A stretch of 64,000 bases of DNA. Origin: Saxidomus purpurata (taxonomy: Eukaryota; Mollusca; Bivalvia; Venerida; Veneridae). The notes beneath the pieces are model-generated. The model searched no databases. It was not told where the DNA came from and worked only from the letters and a program-made list of their open reading frames with translations. The position numbers were made by a program, and so were the translations under genes. The stretch covers positions 6,073,768 through 6,137,767 of the forward strand of contig JAFMSR010000012.1 of the NCBI GenBank assembly GCA_022818135.1, given 5' to 3'. Below are positions 45,373 to 56,400 of the stretch, in pieces. The first letter of the stretch is position 1, and each line of letters opens with the position of its first letter.

Positions 45373-47853
45373 GTATGAGTAATCTTTACATTTTTTTTCG
45401 TCAATAACTTAATCTCTAAATATGCAAGGAAGTGGCTGTAAAGATGGGCATTCACTTTCAGATAGTAGGTAGGATTTGTATACCGTTTCTGCATTTTTTT
45501 CTGGTACAGTTTTTAAAGTTTATACTACCGGTAATAAATTAAATTCGATTGTTCGACTATGAAGAAAGCTCCGAAGAAAGCTCCGTTATTGAATCGCTCT
45601 CAAACACACAGGTGGAAAGAACATAACTTTGACCTTGACCCCCACTATATGTTTTTTTCTTAATGGAGCTATGAACAGATTTAAATTATTCTTTTTATTA
45701 TGATATCAGTTTAAAAATATATTGATAAGACATTGGTACATTGGGTTATTAAAGATTAAGAAAAAAAGCATAGAGAGGGGGTTCAACGATGGGTGGTGTG
45801 TGTGTGTGTGTGTGGAGGGGGGGGGGGTCAAAGGTATGACCTCCCGACTTATCGAGACCCACTAATTTTACTTGATGCGATGTACTATTCCATTCGATGT
45901 ATCCGGGACCCTCTGCAGGACTTCATTATCATAATTGGCAAGGCTCTGGTTAGGGGATTTTACTAAGATACATGTTCTGGCATTACTGCACAGCAGATAA
46001 TAAGTAGTGATGCCAGTTATACTTTACCTATGACGTCACGAAACACATACATGTATTACATTTCACTTATAGATGTTGGAGGGATGGCTACTTGGAATGA
46101 CCTAAGGGTGGAGACAATTTTCGGCCTTTTCTCAGGAGTTATTGGCTTCCTAGGGACCCTTCTTACAGTGAAGCCATTTTGCGTGAACGGACGCCTTAGA
46201 TTGACCGCCGCTGTCGGCATCTGTGGAATGGCGCTGTCAGGTAAGCTACGATATAAATATTTTGATACCAAACTCAAGTAAAAGATCTATTCTGTAAAGG
46301 TAAAATGCATCATCCCTTTTTTATGAATTCCGTGCCATGAGGTCATTTGTACATGGTCAAGTACTAGATCCTAGGGAAACTAGCATGCAAGATCTCATAT
46401 CAATGTTTTCCAGGGGCATGTTTTCTTCTATTTTATCATGTTTTATAGGGTCTGTTTTGAAACATTTCGAAAGTTAGTGAATGGGTAATTCCATTAGTCT
46501 CCTCAAAGTCATTCGGCTCAGAAGAAAGACGATTGCACGACAGGTAACGACTGATCGTAGCTCGGTGGATTATCTACTCCAGATCAATTTAAGTTTTACC
46601 AACAATTGTATCCACTTAATCGTTCAGAAAAAAGCTGGTATTATTACTGTGAGAATATTTTGTATTAGCAAAGACCAACTTTTATTCAAGTTTTATATTT
46701 CCGAGCTTTATTATCCCCCGCCAAGGCGGAGGGGATATTGTAATGGGCTCCGTCCGTCCGTGCATCCGTCCGTCACATTTTGTGCGGTGATAACTATTAA
46801 AGAATTCAAGTGAATTAATTTTAACTTTACTCACAGACAGTCGACATTGAGAGGAAGTGTAGTGTACAAGGACCTTAACTCTAGCTTGTCCTGTTTTTAA
46901 ATTATCTCCCTTTATTTCTCTTGAATTTTCTTTTCCATGCCATAACTCCTTAAGAACTGAATCGAAGTTTGCTTCAAGTTGCATACACTTACAGAGAACA
47001 TTAGAACGCAGTGCAGTGTCTAAGAACCATAACCGTACCTTACTCTATTTTTGAGTTCTTTCCCCTTATTCATTTTTCATATAACACTTGTTTAAACTTT
47101 ACACATAGACAGAAGACATTGAGAAGAAGTGCAGTGTACAAAGACCCTTACTCTAGCTTGTCCTATTTTGAATTATCTCCCTTGATTGAATTTTCTTGTC
47201 CGGGTCATAACTTCTTAAGTGCTGAACCGAATTGCTTCAAATTGCATACACTCACAGAGGACATTAAGATGCAGTACAATGTCTAAAAACCAGAACCGTA
47301 CCTTACTTTATTTTTCAGTTATCTCCCATTATTTATTTTCTTACAACACTTTTGTCAGAACATAACTCCGAAAGTATCCAAAGGAATTTGTTTAAACTTT
47401 ACACAGAGGACATTGAGAGGAAATGCAGTGTATAAAGACGTGGCTCTTGTTTTTCTTGCAGGCGTGCTGTTCTTGGTATCAGTGATTCGAGTAGTGAGCT
47501 TCAAATCTTCTCTACAAGTAAGCCTAAAAAAAGTGAACTACGCAGCAGTTGACGTACAGATGCCATGGGCAGCTGCCGTTTCCGGTATCGGCGCGTGCCT
47601 GGCTTTTGTAACTGCGGGATTTCTCGCGTTTTTCACGTGGGTAGACGACAAGAAAAAGTGGAGTAAATTCTATGATAACTCCGCCGTTGTCTTCAAAGAT
47701 GAAAACCAGTCTTCAGTTGTGGAGAAGACTGTCACAGAAGCAACTCCAGATCTGATGGAACGTACGACAATCCTGTTCACGATGCCTAGGACAGACCATA
47801 CATGTGCTTGTATTGCTATCGTTTTGAAAGCTAAGTGTACAGAACATGTTTGA
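44268..47853 (+). CDS. claudin/PMP22-like four-pass protein with very long first loop, paralogue 2 (3 exons)
   Basis: Exons 44268-45372, 46073-46240 and 47462-47853 (phases 1 and 1, GT-AG) give 554 residues. TM1 is at about 6-29, followed by GWLVV (W31). The claudin signature W-GLW-C-C is completed only at GLW 334-336, C341 and C348, so the first extracellular loop is over 300 residues instead of about 50. The insert is rich in Pro, Lys, Asn and Ser (LRPGRRPVIPNPAKPNK, LKPVKPNLRAPGKPN), with no Cys and predicted disorder. TM2 is about 381-402, TM3 409-433, TM4 460-487, then a cytoplasmic tail with WVDDKKKW. Exons 2 and 3 match paralogue 1 in sequence and phase, so the genes are tandem duplicates; the loops are not alignable. 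Membrane contact, cell-surface matrix or pore-lining roles are all possible; none can be shown here. Confidence 0.85.
46073..46240 (+). CDS. exon 2 of claudin-like paralogue 2 (TM2)
   Basis: Acceptor TTTCACTTATAG, donor GTAAGC. It encodes ATWNDLRVETIFG, TM2 and KPFCVNGRLRLT, parallel to KPCCDNRRLSVY in paralogue 1. Confidence 0.88.
46700..47445 (+). repeat. dispersed repeat with GGCGGAGGGGATATTG head, in intron 2
   Basis: Begins CCCCGCCAAGGCGGAGGGGA and a CCGTCCGT run, then three to four ~170-bp units with TTCAAATTGCATACACTCACAG, GACATTGAGAGGAAGTGTAG and TTGAATTATCTCCC. The last unit runs to within about 20 bases of exon 3. Confidence 0.85.
47462..47853 (+). CDS. exon 3 of claudin-like paralogue 2 (TM3 end, TM4, tail)
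   Basis: Acceptor TTTTTCTTGCAG; stop TGA 47851-47853. It encodes GVLFLVSVIRVVSF, the second extracellular loop, TM4 (AVSGIGACLAFVTAGFLAFF) and a ~70-residue tail. AATAAA at 47913-47918 is a likely polyadenylation signal. Confidence 0.88.
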
Positions 47854-47912
47854 AAATCCGTAACATTTCTAGAGTGGCTGACAACATATTGATAAGATCT
47901 TTCTGTGTTAAC

Positions 47913-47918
47913 AATAAA
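47913..47918 (+). other. polyadenylation signal AATAAA
   Basis: 60 bases after the stop codon of claudin-like paralogue 2, in AT-rich sequence. Confidence 0.55.
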
Positions 47919-47919
47919 A

Positions 47920-49272
47920 CAGTCATTTTTACAGCTATACTTATCAAGGTGAAGTACTAGCTATTCTTTCACTGGAAATATACGTAGTAATACAAGTTGA
48001 TCGTTACAATAATATACATGTGAATGTTACATGACCGTGATGACCTGATGGGTGTTACTTTTCTTGCGTTGTATAAGGAGCGTTACAAACTATCAGAATA
48101 TCACCGAGATGTTATTTTCCTTTTTCAATTAATAAACGTCTACCAAAACAGAACAACGAATATAAGCACAGAAATGATAAATATATCGACAAAAACTTCA
48201 AGAAAAAAATATAAAGAAACGATAGTAACGGATGGCGAATTAACATATTTAATATTTTGTTGAGAATATTTTTCACCAAGTACATGTCATGCATGTACAC
48301 ATGACGTCAACACTCAATGATGGCAATCGGCCGGCTAGTACGAGTATTGGCTGGGCCGGCGGTCAATACTGAATACTGAAACCGGTCATTACTGATCGAT
48401 TTAAAAACATGTCTAAATGTCTGATTCACGTATATAATCTACCTTATATAACTCCCTAAAATGTCAGTATTACTTTATATCTTATTCATGGTCATTTAAA
48501 CAAATATTAATGTTTTGTTGAGAATAATATTTTTTCAAAGCCAAGTAACATTGCACTGTGGTCAATTCATAACTGTAGGGTTAATTTTATCTGCCATATT
48601 TTAAGCCTGTCAGGGAGAAATGGTATTAAGGATTTGCTATCAAAACAATGGGGCCCCTTTGCAGAGGCGTTATTCAAAGCTAGGCTCGGTTTGCCTAAGA
48701 CAGAGTTGTGAATTGTCTATATACAAGTATAAACTAGACCTTTTAAAGTAACATCATCACTCAATTCAAAGTTCATACAGTGTCGTGTATAAATTGACCT
48801 GTACAGACCAAGCAACCCTATTTTGCCTTGTGGTACTAGACACGATTATAAACGATTTTATTATATCTGAATGTAAATTCGATTTTGACCCTAGGGTCAT
48901 GAATAAGAACACAAAACATTGGGGAGATCTTGGCAGATTTCGTTTGTCCTACAGAGTCAAAAAGGGCCATTATATTCAAAATGATAACTGAGTAGGGGTT
49001 ATATCAGAGGATGTTGTGTCGAGAACAGTTGAATTTTTATATTTGTGTTTATTTTGTAGTAAAATGCTATATTTTTCAGTTTCAAATACTTATTTTCTTT
49101 AGCCTCTTTGATTGTACAGATATTGAATTTACTTAAAAAAATTCTAAGAAAAAGGGGCTACATTGTCAAAAATAAAACAAAGTTTTGTGATGTTTTTAAG
49201 TTTTTGGTGAAACCTTTGAGAATAGCAAGATATTTTTGAATTTAAAAACTTTCTTTAAATAAAGATATTATT

Positions 49273-49309
<37 letters not shown>

Positions 49310-49425
49310 ATAATTAAATATTTTAATTTTCTGCCAAATATCTAAGAAAAGGGGCATAATCTGTCAAAAATCAAAACAGAGTTATTGGGTCTTTGAGATG
49401 AAATGTTGAGTTAAAGTGATTTTCT
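47920..49425. other. intergenic; repeat remnants and (ATT)n tract
   Basis: GC-rich inverted phrases GGCCGGCTAG/GGGCCGGCGG lie at about 48330-48360, and a (TTA/TCA)n tract follows AAATAAAGATA at 49255-49315, which looks like a retroposon tail. The 48890-49000 and 49150-49400 stretches carry the TTTGACCCTAGGGTCATGAAT / GGGGC-ATAATCTGTCAAAAAT type of dispersed repeat. No gene. Confidence 0.45.
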
Positions 49426-49429
49426 TAAA

Positions 49430-50420
49430 TAAACGTATGTAAAATCTGATGACCCATAGTCCTGATTTGACCAATCTTGGAAGAGGTTCACTACACAATG
49501 CTAGATTCCAAATATTTAAGCTCTAGGTCTCATGGTTTTAGACAAGAAGATTTTTCTATACAAGATGGCAATGATTGCCCAATATCGTTCACCTGGCTAT
49601 CATTGACTATAATACAAGGTAATAACAGCATTGCAGAAAAGAAAAGCAAAAGTACAGTACATGTACATTGAGGCTGTAAAAACTAAGAAGTAGGTCAAAA
49701 GGACAGGGACAATTTTTACTCAGATGCAAATTAGAACAGTTAATTAGGGGAGAAAACCATCTAAGATCTAGACCTTGCAACATAGGGGACAAGTTGATCC
49801 TAAGTCACTCATCTGAGCAAGCTGCATTTCAAGTGGTCAGGGGCTGGAATTAATGTCACAAAAGGCTGCAGTGTTTACAAAAACACATGCCTGTCTGCCC
49901 AGTATGTATCAAAATATGCCCAGTGTGGGTTATAAGCCTATGTAAAATCAAGAGACCCCTGGGGATGGTGTCAATGTTTACTCAGGAGACATGATTTTAA
50001 CTGTGGTAGAGGTCCATAAGGCAATGCTACATGGTAAATATCTAAGGTCTAGGCATTGTGGTTTAAGAGAATATTTTTAAAGTTTCTAATACAAATCTAC
50101 ATAAACTCAAATGAGCCCCTGGGTGAGGTCAATTTTGATCCGGGGGTCATGATTTGAACAATCTTTGTACAGGTCCACTAGTCATTGCTACATGCCATAT
50201 AGCTAAGCTCTGGGCCTTCCAGTTTTTGAGATTTAAAAAAAAAAGAAATTTTTCCTTTCCGTTGCCATGGCATCCCGAGTTCTGCATGGAATAGAATTCC
50301 TTGAACAACCTTGCTTCATGCAAGGAACATCCCTGCAAAATTTCATCAAATTGACTACGTGGTTTCAGAGATGTCATTTAAAGGAAAAGGATGGATGGAT
50401 TGAAAACGTATGCTGAATGG
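49430..50420 (+). repeat. dispersed GGTCATGATTTGAAC-type repeat
   Basis: Several ~170-bp units with AATCTTTGTACAGGTCCACTAG, AATGCTACATG, and AAGCTCTGGGCCTTCCAGTTTT, then the terminal module GTTGCCATGGCATCC, GAGTTCTGCATGGAAT, GCAAGGAACATCCCTGCAAA and GGTTTCAGAGATGTCATTTAAA. Same family as copies at 54.0-54.5, 55.8-56.8 and 63.5-63.8 kb. Confidence 0.85.
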
Positions 50421-50559
50421 CGAGACTTTGTGCTAGGTGAGCTGAAAAGGTGGGGTTGTACGGAAAAATTAATCAAGGTGTGACGCCAACTCAGATGTGG
50501 CGAGTAGGATAGCTCCCCTTTTCTTTGAAAAATCAAGCTAAAAAGGACCAACAATACTG

Positions 50560-53271
50560 AGATCTTACTTTTTTTTATTGTGAATGTATTTACAATGTTA
50601 TTTACATGACAAAAGCCTTTTCCATTAATTTAAAAGGAAACAATCTGAAACCCAGATAAATACATACTGACCAAATTTCACACACCAAAAACATTAATTA
50701 TCCAAGTATACTTTACAATTTGAAGTTTTACTTTCAGATAAAATTTGAGGAATGTAACATTCTGACAGTGTAGTTTTTTTCTCTTTACAGCAGCCAATAA
50801 ATGAGCTTGTATTTCAATAGAAGTTTCTTGCATTTTCAACATACAACTACAAAGGCATGTTCAATTTTTTCCACAAGGTATAGAAATGGTGAGAATGATT
50901 AATTAAATCAAACTGATGAACTTGTCAGATGTACTGAAATAAGCTTAAAGTTTATGTTTAACAGTTTCTTTAAATATACAAAGATGAACAAAAAGGCCAA
51001 GATGATTATAAATGGCTGAACAGTCTCCAGAAAACATCTGCTACTGCTAATCATACTCACATTTCTTTTAGGAGTTACTCACTTATAGTCACTGTAAAAT
51101 ATCACTGATGGATGGTGAAGAGTTTGAGTTACTCTACTGAGTTTGCAGTTGACTGTTTCTTTTCGAGGATAAAGATCTAGTACTGATACTTTTGATACAG
51201 GAATGGTGGTTACATAAATTTCCAGCATGAAAAACAGGCATTACAGAAGCTTGCATAATTCAAGGTAAAAAGATCTAATTGTAATAAAAATTTGACATCT
51301 GTTTGTTTACATTTCCTAAATAAAATAAACCTCTGAATAATTTATAGTTTTCCTCTGACTTAACCATGTGACCCAGTTTTTGACCCCATGTGACCCAGTT
51401 TTGATATCAACCTGCAAAGGGCAAGTATTTTCATCAAATTATTTCATGATGACTGGCTACTTTATGTGACCTCAAAAACCATAATATATAGCATGTTATC
51501 TCCAAACAATAATCTCTGACAGTAGATTGGATTTGAAGCAAATTTTATAAAGGTCCGTCCATAAGAGCAAATATGTTAGCTTGAATTTGTGGATGAGACC
51601 TCGGCATGTCTCCAATCATGCCTATACCTATCAAAAGTGTTTCTGATTCCGAAATAGGAGAGATTTACCTGGCTGCAATTTCCAGCCAGTATAGCCAAAG
51701 ATTGAATTTGATTGGTTGCCAAAGAGTAGGTCAATCACGGCGACCAATGAGATCTAGGGTGTGATTGACCTAGTCTCTGACAGTATGTTCAACTTGGTCC
51801 TTTCATTTGGAATTCTCTGCTATTGTCGTCATTTTGTTTGATCTGTAAACTTGAAATAAACTTAAAAAATATTTGCAAGTATGTCAATGAGATTTACTAC
51901 AGAATGGTCTGCATGTCTAAATTTGACAGTCTTAACATATGTGTTTAAGGAATTTCACAACTCTTAACTGGCATATCACAGTGAGGAAAGTGAAACGATT
52001 CCAACTGGTAACACCAAGTTCTACATCAGACATTTTCTACCAGCGAGATCATTTGTTAAGTACCTAAGTCTCTAACTGTAGCTCTTTCATTTCAAGAAAA
52101 AAATAATCAAGAAGTGAACTAATGTGCGAGAATTCATTACCACTTTTTAAAAGTTTACAGAGGTAAACCTCATTTATGCCGGGAGTAGTTTTTGTGAAAA
52201 TCTGACCTGGCAATGTCATTAAATGACTGAGAGATGTAATCACTACCTTCACACAATGAAGTAACACATTGACTATACCTCTCTTTAAAATAGACTAAAA
52301 ATGGTAAATGATGTTTTGTTACACAATTTTGAGCCAGTATGATATTTCTTTCACATTCTTTCTATTATCATTGAAGAAAGAGAAGCTCAAATTGTATTTC
52401 TAAATGCATGAAGACTAATTTCCTTCAACAGTATCTTCTAATGAGTATGATTGATCAAACACAGTTACCAATAATTCTGTATCTTTCAAAAAGGAATATT
52501 CAATTTCAATCTGTTACATAAACCATGTTAACAGGAGACGTTTATAAAACATATATATAGGTATGTATATAACATGCTCTGCTAATAACAAAGTGACATA
52601 CTACAAATTGTTTTTAGTTGTTTTAATTTTTTACATATTACAGCCTTAAGGTGTCTGAAATTCTAAAAGAAGACAAAAACAGAAGAACACCTCTCTTATG
52701 ACAGATAAAACTGCCCACCAATATCACTTACAGTCCAAATATATCTTAAATAACCTAACAACTCCAAAACATGGAAATGTGCTACATGCATCCATGTAGC
52801 GAGCAGTTTTGATTTAAAATTATGTGAGGCAATTGTCAACTACATGGTGTCATAAAAACTTTCTGGAGAATTCTAACTTTTACCGTATTTAACTTTCAAG
52901 ATGAACCGAAGCAAGTAAACTCTCAACATTCGCAAGTTTAAATATAAGCTTGACAAAAGCTGAATATGAGAAATATCACAAATATAAACGGTCAACCTTG
53001 GCTGCACCTCTCCACACTTTTACTTTTGCCTGACATCCTTAAAAATCTCACACAATCTAACCATTGCACCATTTTATACACAAAAAAATTCAGAATTTTA
53101 ATGAAAACATACACCTGAATTAACAGTTTAAGACCTTAATTTTTGTTACCAGCAATGTTTCCTGTAGCCTTTTTGTTATTTGCTGGTTCTATTCGACTTT
53201 TAGCGCTGCATCACACTTGCAAACAAGTACTTTGCCAATTGCAATCAGTCAAACTAGCACTTTTTGTTCCT
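50560..53271 (-). other. EIF2S2: probable 3' UTR of EIF2S2
   Basis: 2.7 kb of repeat-poor AT-rich sequence downstream of the EIF2S2 stop. On the minus strand an AATAAA lies at about 50574-50579, followed by AAAAGTAAG. The contrast with the repeat-filled flanks suits a long 3' UTR, but there is no transcript evidence. Confidence 0.5.
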
Positions 53272-53447
53272 TTATTGTGCATTTGCACGCATTGCAGCCC
53301 TTCTTCCTGTGACGGCCTGGAAACCTGACTTGATGCTGGCGACGGAACATCTTGACCCGCATGTTTCGCATTGTAAGAAAAACAAGCGTTCCTCCTTCTG
53401 TAACAATGTGTCTGGAGATTTACACGTATGACATGTTACATATTCCT
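53272..53447 (-). CDS. EIF2S2: EIF2S2 last exon: zinc-ribbon C-terminus
   Basis: Acceptor GTTTTTCAG (minus strand). It encodes [15 protein letters not shown], the second Cys pair in [11 protein letters not shown], and [14 protein letters not shown], ending RANAQ-stop. Cys spacing and ending are those of the eIF2 beta C4 ribbon. Confidence 0.97.
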
Positions 53448-56400
53448 CTGAAAAACAAAACAAGAAAATGTTAATTATACAGTTACTATTTCTAACAATA
53501 TTTTTCAATCATGCTATGCAACACAGGCTGTAGTTTATCTTACAGACGATATTTTTTACAGAAGTATGTAATTTTCTAGATATTTTCTTTTCAACTGAGA
53601 CTTAAAATTTCCTTGATTTCCTATTATTATATAGTATACATGTATTTCAAGATAAACTGAATTTAATGCCTAACAAATGGTTTGTATTTCAAGGAAATAG
53701 CAAAAATATTGCTCACCTGGCTACCATTGTCTATATAAATGGGAGACACTCAAAATCCCCTTGGTACAAAAATGGCATAGTAGTCATAATTTCATTTTTT
53801 TCTTTTTTCAATCATTCGCTATAGTGAAGTAAAACTATAGACAAATAAATGATTTCATAACTTTTTTTTCATTCAATGAATGTTTTTCACTTGTCAAATC
53901 CATTGAGGGGATTATGACTACTATGCCATTTTTGGACCAAGGGGATTTCAACCAAGGGAATTTTGAAGTACACCCGGCTATAATACAAGGTCATCAATAG
54001 CAGAAAGATTTAATTGTAACCTGGCGGACATGATTTGAACATTTTTTGAAGATGTCAACTAGGCATGTAACATGCCAAATATTTAAGCTCTAGGCCTCGT
54101 GGTTTCAGAAATAAAGATTTCAAAAGTTTTTCCTATATATAAGCTTAGATGTAAAATCAAGAGCGGTACCAATTTTAAGCAGGGGGTCATGATTTGAACA
54201 ATCTTAGCAGAGGTCCACTAGGCAATGCCACATGCTACAATATCTATGCTCTAGGCCTTGTGGTTTCAGACAAGAAGATTTTTAAAATTTTTCCTATTAT
54301 GAGCCAATGTAAAACCAAGTGACCCCCCAGGCAGGGTCAATTTTGATCCGGGGGTCATAATTTGAACAATGTTGGTAGAGGTCTACTAGGCAATGCCACA
54401 TGCTAAATATATAAGCTCTAGGCCTTGTGGTTTCAGAGAAGAAGATTTTTTTAAAGCCTATTTTTGCCATAACATAAGCCTGATGGAAAATTTCTGTAAG
54501 TGAGCAAGGCACCCGCAAGGTTTCATCAACACTTTAGGATTTTGAAGAAATTCCTAGGCTAGGTTCATTATATTGACAATTTTGGTTAAAAGGGTCACTA
54601 TGACTAATGCTACATGCCCATAATTGAACTATCCAAGATCTTATGATACACCTTGTCTAAAATATGGTTAGGATCAGAGAAGAATAAGTTTAAAGTTATT
54701 TCCTAGCTGTTTTTGTTGCAGTAACATAGCAAAAAAACAAAAACAAGAGTTCTTGGCAATAACTCTGGAATTGAACTCTTTGTTCTTGTACACTGCACTT
54801 CCTCTGAATGAACTTCATTGCATAAAGGAATTGCATTCCAACCAGTAGTTTTCAAGTCAAGCACTTGCAAGGGGGGAATAACCCAGTGGTTTGTCAAGAG
54901 ACAGTATGGTGCAGTGCTTCCTCTTGTTTGACCAGTATGAAGTTGTGTTGATTCCAAATTACTTTCAAGTAATGCCCAGACCAGGAAAAGTAACAAAGGG
55001 CAAAAGCTCTGTAATACTCAATAGAGTTCATGGTCTGTCTGCACTTTGTCTCAGGTGCTAGACCATATAAGTTGTAGTCCAACCGTAGTCTTCAAGTTAA
55101 ATTCGATAAGAAAAGCATCAAAGGGCAATAACCCTTTAGTACAGAGTAATGGATCCTGTGATTAACTTCAATGCAACAATTACAGACCTCAGGTCAGTAT
55201 AAATGCTATAAACAGTAATCAGTTGGGTTTTCTGGGAATGTCACTTCTTTCTTTAATAGCTGTACAGAGCATAATGCGAAAAAATCAACCAGAAAGAAAA
55301 ATTCTGATGAAATAACAGACTTTTCACATAAATAAGCAATTGTCCGGTTATCTGAACATACGTTGCATATTTCAGGGACATTTCACTGGTAATTGCCTTA
55401 CATGAATTAAACTAGAAAAACATATTTTGTGACCTCCACCAAGTACAGGGATGTGTACAGCTGAGACTAGCGTCTGTTGTGTGAAAATTTTGTGTTTTTA
55501 TCTGCAATATTGGGAGAATTATTTAAAAAATATCCCATTTCTGTCCAACCAGTAGCCATACAGGTAATGCACTAACTTATCATCTTCAAATCCTTTAAAA
55601 ACTTAGCTGTGCTTTTAAAAGGAACATTTTCTATACTCACTAATATATCTTCTTAATACATTTTCTATTTGTTTCTGGTTAAATCTGCCTCTGATAATCA
55701 GTTGATTGTTGCCGTCCACAGAACCACTGTCAAAATAAGGCATAATCATATATAACTTATACAGTGCAACACATATATAATAAGGAGTCAAAATGTATAT
55801 GATGTTTTCAACTGAATAAATTCAACAAGCGGGCAAAGATGGCCCTATATCGCTCACCTTGGTACAAGTCCACTTGCCTGGTGGAAGATCACTAGACAAT
55901 GTTATATACCAAATAGGTTTTCCTATATACATCTCTGTAAAACAAATGACCCCCCACCCCCAAGGGAAAGGCCATTTTTGACCCCAGGGGCATAATTTGA
56001 ACAAACCTTGAAGAGGTCTACTAGGCAATGCTACATGCCAAATATCTAAGCTCTAGGCCTTGTGGTTTCAGAGAAGATTTTAAAAGTTTTTCCTATATTA
56101 GCCTATGTTAAACTAAGTGACCACTCACTAGGGGTCAATTTTGACCCGGGGGTCATAATTTGAACAATCTTGATAGAGGTTCACTAGCCAATGCTACATG
56201 CAAAATATCTAAGCTCTAAGCCTTGTGGTTTCAGAGAAGAAGATTTTTAAAGTTTTTCCTATATAAGCCTATGTAAAACTAAGTGACCGCCCGCTAGGGG
56301 TCAATTTTGACCCGGGGGTCATAATTTTAAGAATCTTGGTAGAGGTCCACTAGCCAATGCTACATGCCAAATATCTAAGCTCTAGGCCTTGTGGTTTCAG

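Noticed and set aside
48785..48991. Possible small gene of 68 codons
   Set aside because: Contains the dispersed TTTGACCC/GGTCATGAAT repeat phrase and has no splice or conserved context.
53143..53328. 61-codon + strand frame
   Set aside because: Antisense of the EIF2S2 zinc-ribbon exon and 3' UTR.
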